A program made the translations under genes and the position numbers. Shown in pieces: positions 31,714-44,421 of a stretch of 64,000 nt of DNA; the stretch's first letter is position 1; every line of letters starts with the position of its first letter. Under the pieces are notes generated by a model. That model did not search any database and had not been told where the DNA came from. It saw only the letters and a list, made by a program, of their open reading frames with translations. Source of the DNA: Marsupella aquatica (taxonomy: Eukaryota; Marchantiophyta); NCBI GenBank assembly GCA_973895155.1, contig OZ316893.1:26598001-26662000 (forward strand), read 5' to 3'.

Positions 31714-34700
31714 ATGGAGAAAACCATTCAGGTCAAGCCTCCTCAAGAGATGCAAAAAAGCATTGAGGTCAAGCCCCTTCAAGCAATGGAGACAAACATG
31801 GTGGTCAACCCTCCTCCAGCACTAGAGACAACCACGGAAGTCAAGCCTCCTCTAGGTACGGAGACAAAAGTGGAGGTGAAGCGTCCCAAAAGATCGTGGG
31901 CACGAATCTTCATGAAGCTTTTCAAAAGGAAAAAACCAGAGCCTGCAATTGCATCTTCACTAACTCCAGGTGACAAGCAAACTACCAGCCCACCGAAAGA
32001 GGGAGCAATAGAAGGGACGACAAGTTCAGGCGAGTCTCCAACACAAGAAGGGGAAGTGCAAGTACAGGTCAAGCTCCAAGTTACTCCAAGGTCAGGTCCG
32101 GCTGTTCCGAGTCCTGAGCTTGATGAACACAAGGTCAATGGTTTAAGATCTGGTGGAGGAAAATTCATGCCTTGTCTACCAGCAATTCTCAACGACAAAA
32201 CCAATGTCCAAAATGCAAGTTTTAGTAATGTCCACACTCTATTTTTCAGTACTGCTCATGACATCAGTGTAGAAGCTGAAGTGAAGGATAATGCTCGGCA
32301 GTTCAAAAAAGGATGTCTTCCTAGCAGTCCAAGGTTGACAAAAAGAGGAAAAACTTCTCAGTTGCATGGTAATCGGAGAAAAAGGGCGGTGAATCATGCT
32401 CATGGACGCAAGACGAAACAGGGATGTTTTCCACAATTGAGTACGAGATCTCCTCCTCTAGAAGATCCCGAAGCCTCCAGGTTCACTTACTTACAAGTAG
32501 GTGACGATGGTAATTATGGTTCATTGTCTGAGGACGGAGACATTTATTCCAAGGAGTTGACTTACCTTGAATTTAAGGAAGGTGGTCGATATGAACCACA
32601 GGACGAGGTCCTCAAGGATGGTGAAATGACTTACCTTGACTTGGACAAGGAAGGGAAATATGAATCAAGCATGCAACAGAAGGCAAGTGATGCTTCTGTC
32701 GCACCACGAAACTGGATTGATGCGGGGGTGAAAGAAGGAAATGCTCCCAGTAGGACAGGTATCAACAGGGGATACAGGGTACATCCACGAACAAGCATTA
32801 CTTCTCTAGAGTCGGATGACGAGAGTTCAGATATTTTTCAAAGCCCAGAGCAGCTAAACAATGATGGATCTCTTCCTACGACTGATCCTTCGTCTATATT
32901 ATTGAGGCAATCTATTTCACAAGATGCTTTCCGTCATAACATGAACTCCCTCCTCAATTCACGTGAGGCAGATGATGTCCCCAATGATCATGGTGAACAG
33001 AACGAAGCTTCCGTCGTGACAAAGAATGAAATCAAGGTTGAGGAACGTAGTTCAACAACCATTGTAAAGAAAGGATGGCTCCCAATCGCAAAACAAGGAT
33101 CTAAGAGTTATTTCTTCCCACCCAAAGCGGGCGCTCTCAAGGCAGAGCTTCCTTCAATTGATTCAGTGGACAAGAAGGTTGACATATCTAGAAATAATGA
33201 GTGGAATGACCCTCCAAATCTACTGCAAGGAGAAATTGGCCAAACTCAAAAAAATGAGGAAGATAGTGATACTCTGAAAACTAGATGTCTTAGACTTCAG
33301 CCTTTGAGACGGAAGGTTTATAAATCAAGCAAGGATAAGGCACTGAGTGATCCTTTGTTAAATAGTCCTCCGGACCTGCTACAGCAAGAAGTCAGTAACA
33401 CTTCACAAAAGAAGAAAGATGGTGATTTCAGAAATAGGTGCCTTGGACTTCAACCTTTAAAATATTGTCAGAAGAAGCCCTTAACTGCCTCCGGATTAGA
33501 AGACATCAGTCCTGATGATTATATTATTTCTGATTTTGATGAACCTTGGAAGGGGGAAGAGGTAGCTGATTTTGAATTGAGGGATTTCAAAAAAATGAAA
33601 AAGAGAAAGAGTCTTCCAGTAAGCTCCGATAGAGAGAAAGGCTGCCAGAAAACGAGTCTGACACAAATTGGAACAGACCAACATGATAATGGGGACGACG
33701 AGGATGATGCCAGGAGTGATGATGAAACCGACTGGGAACACTCAAAACTAAGTAGAGGTTGCCTTCCGTTTGGCCGGAGATCCACAACGGACTACGAAAA
33801 AATCATTCCAACGGATATTACTTCACGTCCTCTAGAATCATACACCAAAGATGATATATACATAGCTTTAGACGAGCTACAAGCAGGTGACTATGATATG
33901 GATTGTACAGGAACTGTGATAATATCTGTTGACTCGGATGATGAAATCCATTCTATGGAAATTAGTGAGCTGGACAATTGCTCGAAGAGCAATCCAGTAT
34001 GTGAAACTCGATGTGACGATTCCGATGAGTATAAGCCACAAAACGGGTGTCTTCCCTTTGGCCGAAAGTTGCAGAATCTTCCTGACCTACGTGTAGGATC
34101 AGAAGAAGACCTTGACTTTACGATAGATCTACAGTCAGATCCCCAAAGCTTCAGAGTAGAAGCAACAAAAACCGACTGGGACAACTTAAATGAAAATATT
34201 CCACAAACAGGGTGTTTTCCATTTGGTCGCAATGAAAAGAAGGATTATATCCAGGCCAAGCTGATGCCTACCGAGCTCGACAGTGTTCAGTCAAATGAAC
34301 CCCAAATAGAAGAGGAAGCTGATGAACGCCAATCCGAGGAACTTGGCAGCCGCAACCCCAAGAAGTGGTGCCTTCCATTTGGCCGTCAAAGAACGGATTA
34401 TAATGAGCTGATCTCGACTTCCATGGACGCAGCCGACACTGCTCCTGGGACAGGCAGGGAAACTGTCGACCAGAATGTAAACGGGGAAAGCGAGGACTAC
34501 ACACAATGTCCCCTCTTATCTGACTGGCAAGAGCAAACCAGTAAGCAGGAAACGGGTTGGTTTCCATCGAATTGCTTCTCAAAGAACCCAGCAAAGTCAC
34601 CTTTTAATTCAGCTAAAAATGATCCAAATCAAGTGCGTGTTGATCTGGAATTGAGAAACACTGAAATGCACAGATGTCTTCCCTGTGTTCGCAAATCAAG

Positions 34701-37700
34701 GAAAGAAAAGTTACTGTACATCCAATCTGGCCCGAATAGTGGTAACAGCTTCGAATTTGAATTAGATATAAATAGCCCTCTAATGGAAGGAGATGATGAA
34801 ACTGGAGACGAGCATCATTGGCATAGGTCAAGGGATGAATGCCTTCCTCTTGCTTTCAAGTCAGGGAAAGAGTACCTTTCAGAGAACTCAGCATCCATGA
34901 ACATCGCTGAAAAGAGTACCACTAGTACAGAACTTCAGGGGAGAGATTCTGCTGCAGGGAAAAAAAATTCTTGTACAGATCATATCTGCACTCTTAAGAA
35001 ACTTAAGCCCACTCCACAGAATTCATCATGTCCTCAAAATGATGCTCAAGCCAATACTACTACTGTCGTCACAACCTCTGTTGAAGATGATGATTTGCAT
35101 GAATTCTCAAAGACTGGTTGTGCTAGATTCTCAAGACAGAGGAATTCAAATAAAGGAGATGAAAACTTAGATATTAAACATGTTCTCCCTGCTAGTGGGC
35201 CTCCACCTGGTGCTGCTCTGGAGTCCCTTAACGTTCCATCTCGGGAGAAAGTGGAAGAAACTGAATCAGCAAATCTTTCCTGTAGCCTCTGGAACAAAAA
35301 GTTGAAGTGCAACACTGGGGTAGGGGAGGTGCTATCAGAAATGAGTGGCTGTGATACGCTCGACATGGAGGACCGGGGGATTCATATGGAAGACTCAAGG
35401 GACGATTTAGAGGAAACTAGTTGCGGTAGGTTCTGGAGTCCAAAAGATCCACGAAGGAAAACTGAGGAGTCAGTGGCTCAATCTGGAAAGACAAGTTGTG
35501 GCATGTTTTGGAAGAAACAAGGCCCAGAAAAGCTTGAACAGTCAAAGAATCAATCTGCATACTGTGACAAGTTTTGCATGAAGCAAAATCCACAGACGCA
35601 GATAGGACAGTCAGTGGAGGCATCAGGAATGAGTGGTTGCAGTAAATTGTTGATGAAGAAAGATGCAACGAGTCTGGTTGAAGTGGAAGTGGGTGAATCT
35701 GGGAGGACTACCTTAACTCAAGAACGTAAACCGAAGTTGGTCGAAGGCTCGTTGGATGAATCTGGAAGGGCTAGCTCAAATCAAGAACATGTATCCAAAG
35801 CGCTCGAAGACACATTGGCTCAAACCAAAAGTTCGTATTGCGGCAAGCTTCCAGGGACCCAAGATATTGTCAAGCAGTTTCAACAGGCAATTGAAAGATC
35901 TCGAAGGGCAAGTTGTAATAGTTTATCAATGAGGAAACATCCAAGAAATGAGCGTGAAGTGTTAGTGGATGAATCTCGAAGGGCTGCCTCAAATCAAGAA
36001 CATATCTTGAAAGATCTCGAAGACACATTGGCTCAAACCAAAAGTTCAAATTGTGGTAAGCTTCCAGTGACCCAAGATATACTCAAGCAGTTTCAACAGA
36101 TAATTGAAAGATCTCGAAGGGCAAGTTGTAATGGGTTATCAATGAGGAAAAATCCAAGAAATGAGCTTGAAGTGTTATTAGATGATTCCGGAAGGGCTGC
36201 CTCAAATCAAGAACATATATTGAAAGATCTCGAGGACACATTGGCTCAAACCAAAAGTTCGAATTGTGGTAAGCTTCCAGTGACCCAAGATATACTCGAG
36301 CAGTTTCAACAGATAATTGAAAGATCTCGAAGGGCAAGTTGTAATGGTTTATCAATGAGGAAAAATTCAAAAAATGAGCTTGAAGTGTTGGTAGATGAAT
36401 CTGGAAGGGCTGGCGCAAATCAAGAACATATATTGAAAGAGCTCGAAGATGATCTGACTGAATCCAAAAGTTCATCTTGTGATATGTTTCCAATGACACA
36501 AGATACACTGAGGCAGTTTCAACGGGCAATTAAAAGATCTAAAAGAGTCAGCTGTGACGGTTTATCGATGAGAAAAACTTCAAAAGGTGAGCTCAAAGTA
36601 TTGGTGGATGAATCTGGAAGGCCTGCTTGTGGCAAGTTGCTAAAGAAGGAGGATATCAGTAAGCAATCTGACGAGGCAGTCGAAAAACAGGGACGGACCA
36701 GTTGTACTAGTTTATCATCGAGTCAAAACGCAACAAACCAGCGAGAAGCATTGGTGGATGAATATGGAATAACCACTTGTGGCAAGTTGCTAAAGAAACT
36801 GGACGCCAGAATGCAATCTGATGAGCCAGCGGGCAAACCTGGAAGGACTGCATGTAATGTTTTTTCAAGGAGTCGAAATGAGCTTTGCCAGGTTAAAGCG
36901 GTTGTGGATGAATCTGGAAGGCCTACTTGTGGTGAGCTGCTAATGAAACAGGACTCCAGAAAGCAATCGAACGATGCATTGGACAAGCCTGAAAGCAGCA
37001 GTGACACGAGTGCAAGAGAGAAAGCTGCAGAGGAGAAGTCTGGAAAGGCCGCTTGTGGTAGGTTCTTGGCGAAGCATGATATAAGAACTAAGCAGACAGA
37101 CGAAGCCACAAAGGAACCTGAAAAGGCTACCTGCGAGAAGATATCACTAACGCGAGATGAAACTAATCAATTTGAAACTGAACGAAACAAATCTGGCGCT
37201 AGTGAGAAGTTTGCTTGCTTGCCACTGAAACAAGGTGATAGGAACAGGCTTGGAGAGGCAATCGATGAGTTAAGAAAGATAACTTGTAGTGGAGTTTCAA
37301 TGAGATCAGCTCCACAGAAACAGTCCGAAGTAGTGTTACGACAGACTGAAAAAAGCTTATGTTATGATGACCTATTCTCCTTGAAACAAGACTCCCAAGG
37401 AATTCATTCAACCAGAGAGATTGGAAAAGGAGTTGGGAATTGTCAGCGCAATCTAGCAGAATGTACTCAAGGGAAGATTTTACCTTTACTTGGAGGGGTT
37501 TGCAATCAAAGAGTCGGAGTTACCCGTCTCAACGAAAACGAGGTTACTCCTCTAATAAGCAATGGAGGTCGTTCTCGAAAGGGATTTTTAGAAAGGTATT
37601 GTGCATGCATGGCTATGAGCGATCACAGCAGTAGTGGTTCCAGATGTAACGAAACTCCTGTTATAGAGGAGAGTGTAAAAAACTATCCTGATGTGAGCAC

Positions 37701-40700
37701 TGACGGATTCAAGTCGAAGGTTGGATTCGACTGCATGCCTTGCTTTCCCCAAGCCAACCTTGCTGCAACCGCTGACACTAGCCGCACAATTGATTGCATT
37801 ATCCAAAGCCATATCCATAGTTTTCCTGTGAGTGCGAATGCAACAACTCTGGACAAGGATCCAAGATTTGAAGCTCAACAAGAACTATGGACGCCAGAGA
37901 GAGAAAATGGCTGCGAGAGCACAATGGCTTGCTCCTATGGGAGAATGCCCGACGGGTTCCAAGGTGGTTGTGGGATTTTCCAAATGAATCCATTTGGAAA
38001 GTGTGCATCACGAATAAGGCAAGAAGATGATCTAGGACTTTCTGTCGCAGCAGAAAGTGATCCACTCTCTCAACGACATATTGAAGATGATCAGCAGCAA
38101 CCTACAACAAATCCCAGTCAAAGGAGCAACAGAGAAAGATGGATGTCCTATCCGGGAAAAGATTCCGAAGCTGGTATATTGAAACCCTTCCAATCTAGAG
38201 AAGGTCCGGAACCTCCAGTCCCAGGGATGGAATCCAGAAGTGACGAACAAGATGAATACCAAAGGAGCTTGGAAAAAGATGTAGAACCTGGAATATTGAG
38301 ACCTCTCAATTTTAGAAAGGGCCCAGACGATCCACTCCCAAAGAAGGAATTCAAAACTAACAAACAGGCGGCAAGGCTCTACCCAGGAGTGGAGGTTCGT
38401 CATTCTTGTCATACATTTCGTCCATACAAGGGAGCAGATGTTTCTCCGTCAGAGGTGAGTTCTACTGCTAGGAAAGAGAATGAAGAAAACTGGAAGGACT
38501 GTGAAAAACTAGACCCTGCAAGCGTCCCCCAAAGCGGTGACATATGCTTTGGAGACAGCTGGTCACAAACTGAGTGGAACAATAATGAGTCAAAAACCTC
38601 TACTCAAGAACGCCCTGAAAATAAGTGGTTAAGAAGAGAGGCAAGAGAACCACTAGCCGAACAGAAAAGCGTGTCAACAGAAAAAATTCGAAAGGAGTGG
38701 GTACAGGATGATGGCACCACGTCTGCGACTCAAGACTCGACACCGATGAACAAGAATCCACATGACAAGTGGTCGAGGTATTGGCAAAAGCAACCTCCGG
38801 AGGGCTACTTTGAGCAGACAGGGAAAGACAAGAAAAAGTTCACACCTCACAACTCCACCGATTCCCAAGACTCTTCTCTTGAGGATGGCTGGCGAAGGAA
38901 TGAGAACACAGCGGCAGTAAGTGAAGGGCTGAAGTCAAGTATCCCACCTGTCCCTCTGCACCAGGGACCGTCAGAATTGGAATCTCAAGGACTGATGGTT
39001 CCCCATCTTGACGATGAACCAGCAATCGCAGACGTGTACCCCAGTGCTTATGGCTACAAGAGCATGGAAGTCAGTCCTAGTCTCCTTCCTTATCAGCGTA
39101 ACCCTGAAGATGAACAACTTCATATAGATCAAACATCACTAGACTCAAACCACCAATGTCTTGGAAAGAATTGGCAACACAAACAAAAACAGGAGTCTGT
39201 AGCGGAAGCTTTGGAAGCGTCCGAAACACTTTTGAGGAAACTAACACCTATTAGACTCCCCGAATTTGAGAGTGGGCAAGCTGAATCGTCCTCGTCCGGA
39301 TTGTCACAGAATACGGGAGCTTGTTGTCCAATATCTTTGTTTCCGACAAAAGAAAAGAGGAAGCCAAAGCGAACACATACAAAAGATGTTGAAATACAAA
39401 CCACCACTTGTTGTCGAGGACTTTCCAATCAACAAACAAATACGGAAATTGCAAACCTTGATATTGATGAACCCCACATGGGATCGGTATCGACACAAGA
39501 TTCCCAAGACACTTTTCAGGAAGAGAACCAAAAGAGAAAAAAGCAAAAAACTACGAGTACAAGAAGGGTTAGAGGTTCTTCTACTCCTGTGGGACAATTT
39601 GAGGGTCGCCAGATACAGTCTTCAAGAAAAGTCCGTGTTGGTGAATACAGTGTTCATGCTGAGTCGACGGAACTAGACTTAAATGCCCCACGAATATTCC
39701 AGGAGCAGAATGAGCCGTTCAATGAAATCATAACAGAAAAGGAAGAAATTCTTGATTTTAAAAACCAATCGCCTTCTAACCGGGGAAAGAAAAAGAAATT
39801 AGAGCTGCAGAAGTCAAACGCTTTCGACGCTACTGCAAATACTAGCAACAACTTTCATACCGTTTCATGTGACAAACCTCCTGAACCTTCTGTCGATCGT
39901 GCGCGACAAGAAAGAGATTTGGAAGATTTAGAAAGTCAAAGTTGCTATACCGCCAACGGTCGTAACAAGGCATCATTTAGCCAACAATCGAAATTAGATC
40001 AAACTAAAAAAAATAAAAAGATTTCGCATAGACCAGCATGTGCTACCAATCTCTTTGCTTGTAAAAGATGGACAAGTGATGAAGACTCGGAGGGCGAGAA
40101 GCACCAGGGACACTTAGTGTCAGGTACTTCAGAGTTAAATAATTGGGCTTGTCAACCAAGCACACACAACCCAGAAAGCTACGGTGTAACATTACTCACC
40201 ATCTGGCTTGTTTAGGCATTATTTCAAGGAAAGGAGGAGCCACATTTTTAGAGTAGAAGACACACGAGCGGTGCTCGTAGTGAAAGTCTCTACCGCGCAA
40301 GTCTCTGATCAGACACAGAAATCAATCGAATCTATATTATTATCATTATAAGCTTCTTTTTCATCCAAGTTTCTAATGTGTGAAATACATTTGATTGCAG
40401 GGGAGAAGAAAGCTTCTGGGAGAAAGCTTAACACCTATAGCAGCAGATCGAAGAAAAATTCACACTTTGCACTCACTACGAGTACCACAGAATCGTCGTC
40501 GTCAGGTTTAGCACCTACTCAATCTGCAATCTCTGTGGTTTATATCCAATGTCCATCCATTCTTGCAAGTTGCCATGGTGTATGAAACTTCAAGGGAAGG
40601 ATGGAAAAACCATCTGAAAGACCATTCTGAAAAACTCGAGTAATACAAACTCATATTGATAGGAGAAACGAAGGCTTGGTGAGGTCTCCGCAAGTAACAC

Positions 40701-42380
40701 TGGAAACAAAACCTCTTGAAATCTTCCTGGAAAAAGATCTCAAGGAAGCTATTGTCAACCTGATGTAGTTTGGTCTTTAGAGTTCAAGAATTAAAGATAA
40801 TTCTCAAACATTATGTTTGAATGAATTTTTTTGCAGGTGACGATAGATATGACATAGCTTCGAAGCGCTTTCGAGATAATCTTTTCAAAAACAAAAATCG
40901 GGACAACTGCGAGGTTACCGAGTCTACAGCCTCACAAGCAATCACCAAAGATGGAGTAAAAAATTGCCAGCAAAAGACTACGGAAAACCAACCATTCATG
41001 AGATGCTCACCAGGAGACGCAGTCGGTCCCATATTACAGAAATTCGAGGAGAGCGATGAATTTTGTCGTTCACCGGTTTTCAAAGAGTTGGTAGCTGTTG
41101 AGAGCCAAATGAGAGACATTGCGAAAATTATAAAAGGTATTGCTGGCCCTGACTACCTTGACGCAATTGAAGATTCGGAAAATCAAATCGAGGATGGCAA
41201 TGTGAGTTCTGAAGACGAGCCACGATCTCAAAAAGGCAAAGTTTCCGTTTACGCGAACCCTATTTGGTTTGCCCAATGGAAGGAGCCTGTCTCAGTTCAA
41301 ATGGCAACCAGACTAGCAGGGGATGAAGTCCCCGTCTACTATGACGAAGGTTTCCAAATAGGGTACATACCCACAGGATACAGGGGAAGCAAAGGGATGC
41401 GAAAGACCAAAAAGGCAGAAAAATTGAACGAAGAATTCAGCAAATTCATGAACCAGAAGATAAAAGCTCCGAGTGACGACGACAACAATGTCTATTATGA
41501 AAACAGCAAGAATGGGACACAACCCAAAAAGCGTTTCTCTCAAAAGTTTACAGCCAAGCGCCTGCTGCATGAGAAACTTCACCCTCATGACCACAGAAGC
41601 TCCGCAGTTGTCCAGGTCGAGGTGGCTCCTGAATATTCGTCATCCAGCAGTGATTGGTCCTGGAAAGAAGACCTCCTTCGGTCCCATAGAAAAGTGTTTT
41701 GTAAGGATCTGGAGGTGATGTCCATACGTAAGAAGGCGCCCCTCAATGGTGACAGCAGTGATGAAAGCTTCCCTTCACCAAGATACGAAATGCCAAGTGT
41801 GTTCATGGGACAAGTCGATGAAGAGCTTGCCAGACTAAAGACTGCTAAGAGGCAGCTCCAAGAAGGATTCCAAGAGCCCGTTGGGACCACGTTGCCTTAT
41901 AGATTGGAGAACTGCAATAAAAGTAAGACAGGCCACACCAGGGGGGCTTGTGTTCAGGAAGATGAAGACTGCCAGTCTGATGACTCTGACTTCATATCTT
42001 TAAGGAGATTCAAGGGGAAGTCGATGAAGAATTCCACTGACTATGGAGAAGAGGGCAACTCACAGCTTGGCTGGGCAAATAAGCCTGTCCAAGATTTTAC
42101 TGAAGATGCAGACGACGATAGCCCAAGGGGCCGTCAACAATGTCTTGGACCGACTCGTAGGTCTATCAAAAATTCTACTGAGTTTGCTGAAGACGACTGT
42201 TCTCGGGAGGACGGTCAATGTGTTGGATGGATGGGAAGATGCATGTCTCCAGGAAAGTCTCGAGAAGGGTCTCCGAGTAAGGCCAAAAAGGCCCTTGAGA
42301 ACAAAGGTGAAATTCTGACATTTTCTTCCCTCTATCAATCACCTGAAGTCCATTCGTACAACCCAGATTCAGATATTTGA
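31714..42380 (+). CDS. Giant cysteine-motif repeat protein, 3352 residues, three exons, unknown function
   Basis: Exons 31714-40123, 40401-40505 and 40837-42380. Both introns are GT-AG (GTCAG|GTACTT to TTGCAG; GTCAG|GTTTAG to TTGCAG) and both interrupt the codon in phase 1. The summed exons are a whole number of codons (10059 bases). The start ATG has an in-frame stop six bases upstream. The protein is hydrophilic with no predicted membrane span. The N-terminus has short VKPP repeats and a basic patch (RSWARIFMKLFKRKK). Next come about 12 spaced motifs of the type GCLPFGR, each in an acidic context. The middle holds long tandem repeats with SSNCGKLP and RRASCNGLSMRK. The C-terminal exon is acidic and serine-rich. 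I do not recognise a family. Confidence 0.8.
35752..36603 (+). repeat. Four in-register 213 bp (71 residue) coding repeats, then 150 bp units
   Basis: Units start at 35752, 35965, 36178 and 36391, exactly 213 bp apart. Each encodes (V/L)D(E/D)SGRAASNQEHILK, LEDTLAQTKSSNCGKLP, and IIERSRRASCNGLSMRK. Units two and three are nearly identical. From 36604 the period changes to 150 bp (units at 36604, 36754 and 36904), each starting VDE.G...CGKLL. Exact register shows that expansion occurred without breaking the frame. Confidence 0.92.
40124..40400 (+). other. Intron 1 of the giant repeat gene
   Basis: 277 bp, starts GTACTTCAG and ends TTTGATTGCAG. If retained, the frame continues to a stop at 40213-40215, which would give a 2833-residue form. 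Confidence 0.72.
40506..40836 (+). other. Intron 2 of the giant repeat gene
   Basis: 331 bp, starts GTTTAGCACC and ends TTTTTTTGCAG, phase 1. The phase match on both sides of exon 2 is the main support. Confidence 0.72.
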
Positions 42381-43690
42381 ATGGAATTGCTGTCCCTTCA
42401 ATAGTTTCGAAACACACCAAGAAATGGGTTTGTATTAATTCATGCATGCTGCTCCTCAAAACTTGAAGGTTGTCTGCTGAAAAATCGGTCTGGCTGACAA
42501 ACGGCAAGAAATCATTGGATGGCTTCGAAATTGGCAGTTTTCCAGAATGGTGCCTCTTGTCAATGGTAAAGTCATTTCGCATATGCTGAAAATATAATTA
42601 TTGTACTTCTCTTGGTTCTGAGTCCCTCGGACAGAGTTCCAGCTGCTCCAGAGAAGAGTTCAAAAAGAGCTTGGAGGAAAACGACAGATCGAATCTGCCA
42701 AGATTGCACAGCACTCTCCACAGGCATTCAATCGTCCTCTTTAACTTCTGTCAAGATCTCACATTTCATTGAAAATTAATAACATCACAGAATTACTTGT
42801 GAGAGTTTACATATACACCTATGTCATGCACTATTGTCGATCTCATATAATTCCGTGTGCTGATCAACTTGGAGAGTTCTTAGTAAACAAACGGGACCAC
42901 TGATCAAGGTCAGAGGTCACTCCTCAGTCTTAGGAAATCTTTCATCTTGGCGCCTGGTAAATTCTGTTGGCCAGTTTTGCATACGAGGAACTGTATCGGA
43001 GCTCACAAGTTAGAGTTATTGGGACCTAATCTTCTAGTAATTTCATCTACGCTAATTCGGTACTGCAGAATTTGCTTCGAACAGAATAGCTTCATATTCG
43101 TCAAACTTGTTTGAAGTAGAGACAAGACCTGTTTTCAGGCTAAGCAAACAGCGCCGAATGTGACTTTTTGATCAGTGAGATTGCAAAAATTGAGAATGAC
43201 AGAGTTCTAGTTGATCCTGAAGAGAAGTTGGTAGTTTCCTGGCTAGCCACGAGCAATCTGTTTGACGAAATGCGTTATAGCCTAGCGTTTCGGGTAACTG
43301 AGAACTTCAACATCCTCCACCACGAGAGATGATGTTGAAGCAACGGAACCACTCTACCGGACTTAATGCAATCGAATGAGGACACACATGTTATATGACA
43401 GTTCCTAAAGATTTCTCCGAGACAATAAAGCAGCTGGAGTACTCGTGAGACAGCCTGGAAAAAGGATCCTATTTCTACAATTGAAAGCTAGTGCAGGTTT
43501 TGAACGCACAATTTAGCACGATATAGTGGTGAGAGTCTGCAGAGGAGGTCTGGTAGAAATGGTTTAAGAACTCATGCCAACGACTAGATCCTCACGTTCG
43601 TTTCGTTTTCATATCTTTCCCCAAATTTCTTGAACGTGCTCGGAAGTAGATACTCTGTCTGCAATTGATACACCAAAATGGTCCTACAGA
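42381..43690. other. Intergenic DNA / 3' flank of the giant gene
   Basis: No coding similarity was seen. The first few hundred bases are probably 3' UTR. Confidence 0.4.
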
Positions 43691-43762
43691 TGTTATGTTA
43701 TGTTATGTTATGTTATGTTATGTTATGTTATGTTATGTTGTGTTGTGTTATGTTATGTTATG
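43691..43762. repeat. TGTTA pentanucleotide microsatellite, about 14 units
   Basis: Uninterrupted TGTTA repeats except for two TGTTG units near 43736-43745. The ORF that crosses it is an artefact of the repeat. Confidence 0.96.
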
Positions 43763-44421
43763 TATAACTTTCCAAAAAACGCCAGTTCCAGCTGGACGGC
43801 GTGACTCACAATTTTCTACGCACGACTGGGTTCATGAATACCCAGCGAACATCTATCTGACTTTCAGGTGAATGTGCACAAGATATCCCCAATCCTAAGA
43901 GCCTTGTTGTCTTTCCAAGTTGAGATCTGCCATTCAAATCGCTCTTTATTCAACTTTAGATTATCCTATAGGTTTATCGACATCTACGACAGCGGTCAGT
44001 ATGAGAAACCTCCGATTTCTCTTGTCCTTTCTGCAATTTTAAGCTGCCCAGATTCTGCTGTGGTCCACCACTAGTCCTTCTTCCATTGCAGGGCCTCTAC
44101 GCATTAATGTTATCTAATTTGGACGTGGATAGGCTTGTGACTTGGACCCAAGCATCTAGCCGACAACTTCAACAGGGCTCGCTAGGAACCATGTCCCTAA
44201 GTAGTCAGGAAATCAAGGTTTCATAACAAGCTACATTACACTGTAGCCTCTGCCTTTGGCTACTCCATTGCACCGTGTTAACTTACAGTTCACCACTTGG
44301 GCTACTTGTCGAGCTTAATTATATCAGGAGAGCTGACCTTGAAGCCGTGGTTCAACCAACATTACTTACGAACCTTTCAGATTATTGCGACAAAGGGTCC
44401 AAAGCATACTTGCCATGAACG
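43763..44421. other. Intergenic or 5' region of the coiled-coil gene
   Basis: No recognisable coding exons. Could contain upstream exons of the coiled-coil gene. Confidence 0.35.

Noticed and set aside
40124-40215. Giant protein ending at 40215 (2833 residues)
   Set aside because: A phase-matched GT-AG intron series continues the frame through two more exons to 42380; kept only as an intron-retention form.
43665-43871. ORF rich in MLCYV repeats
   Set aside because: Translation of a TGTTA microsatellite.
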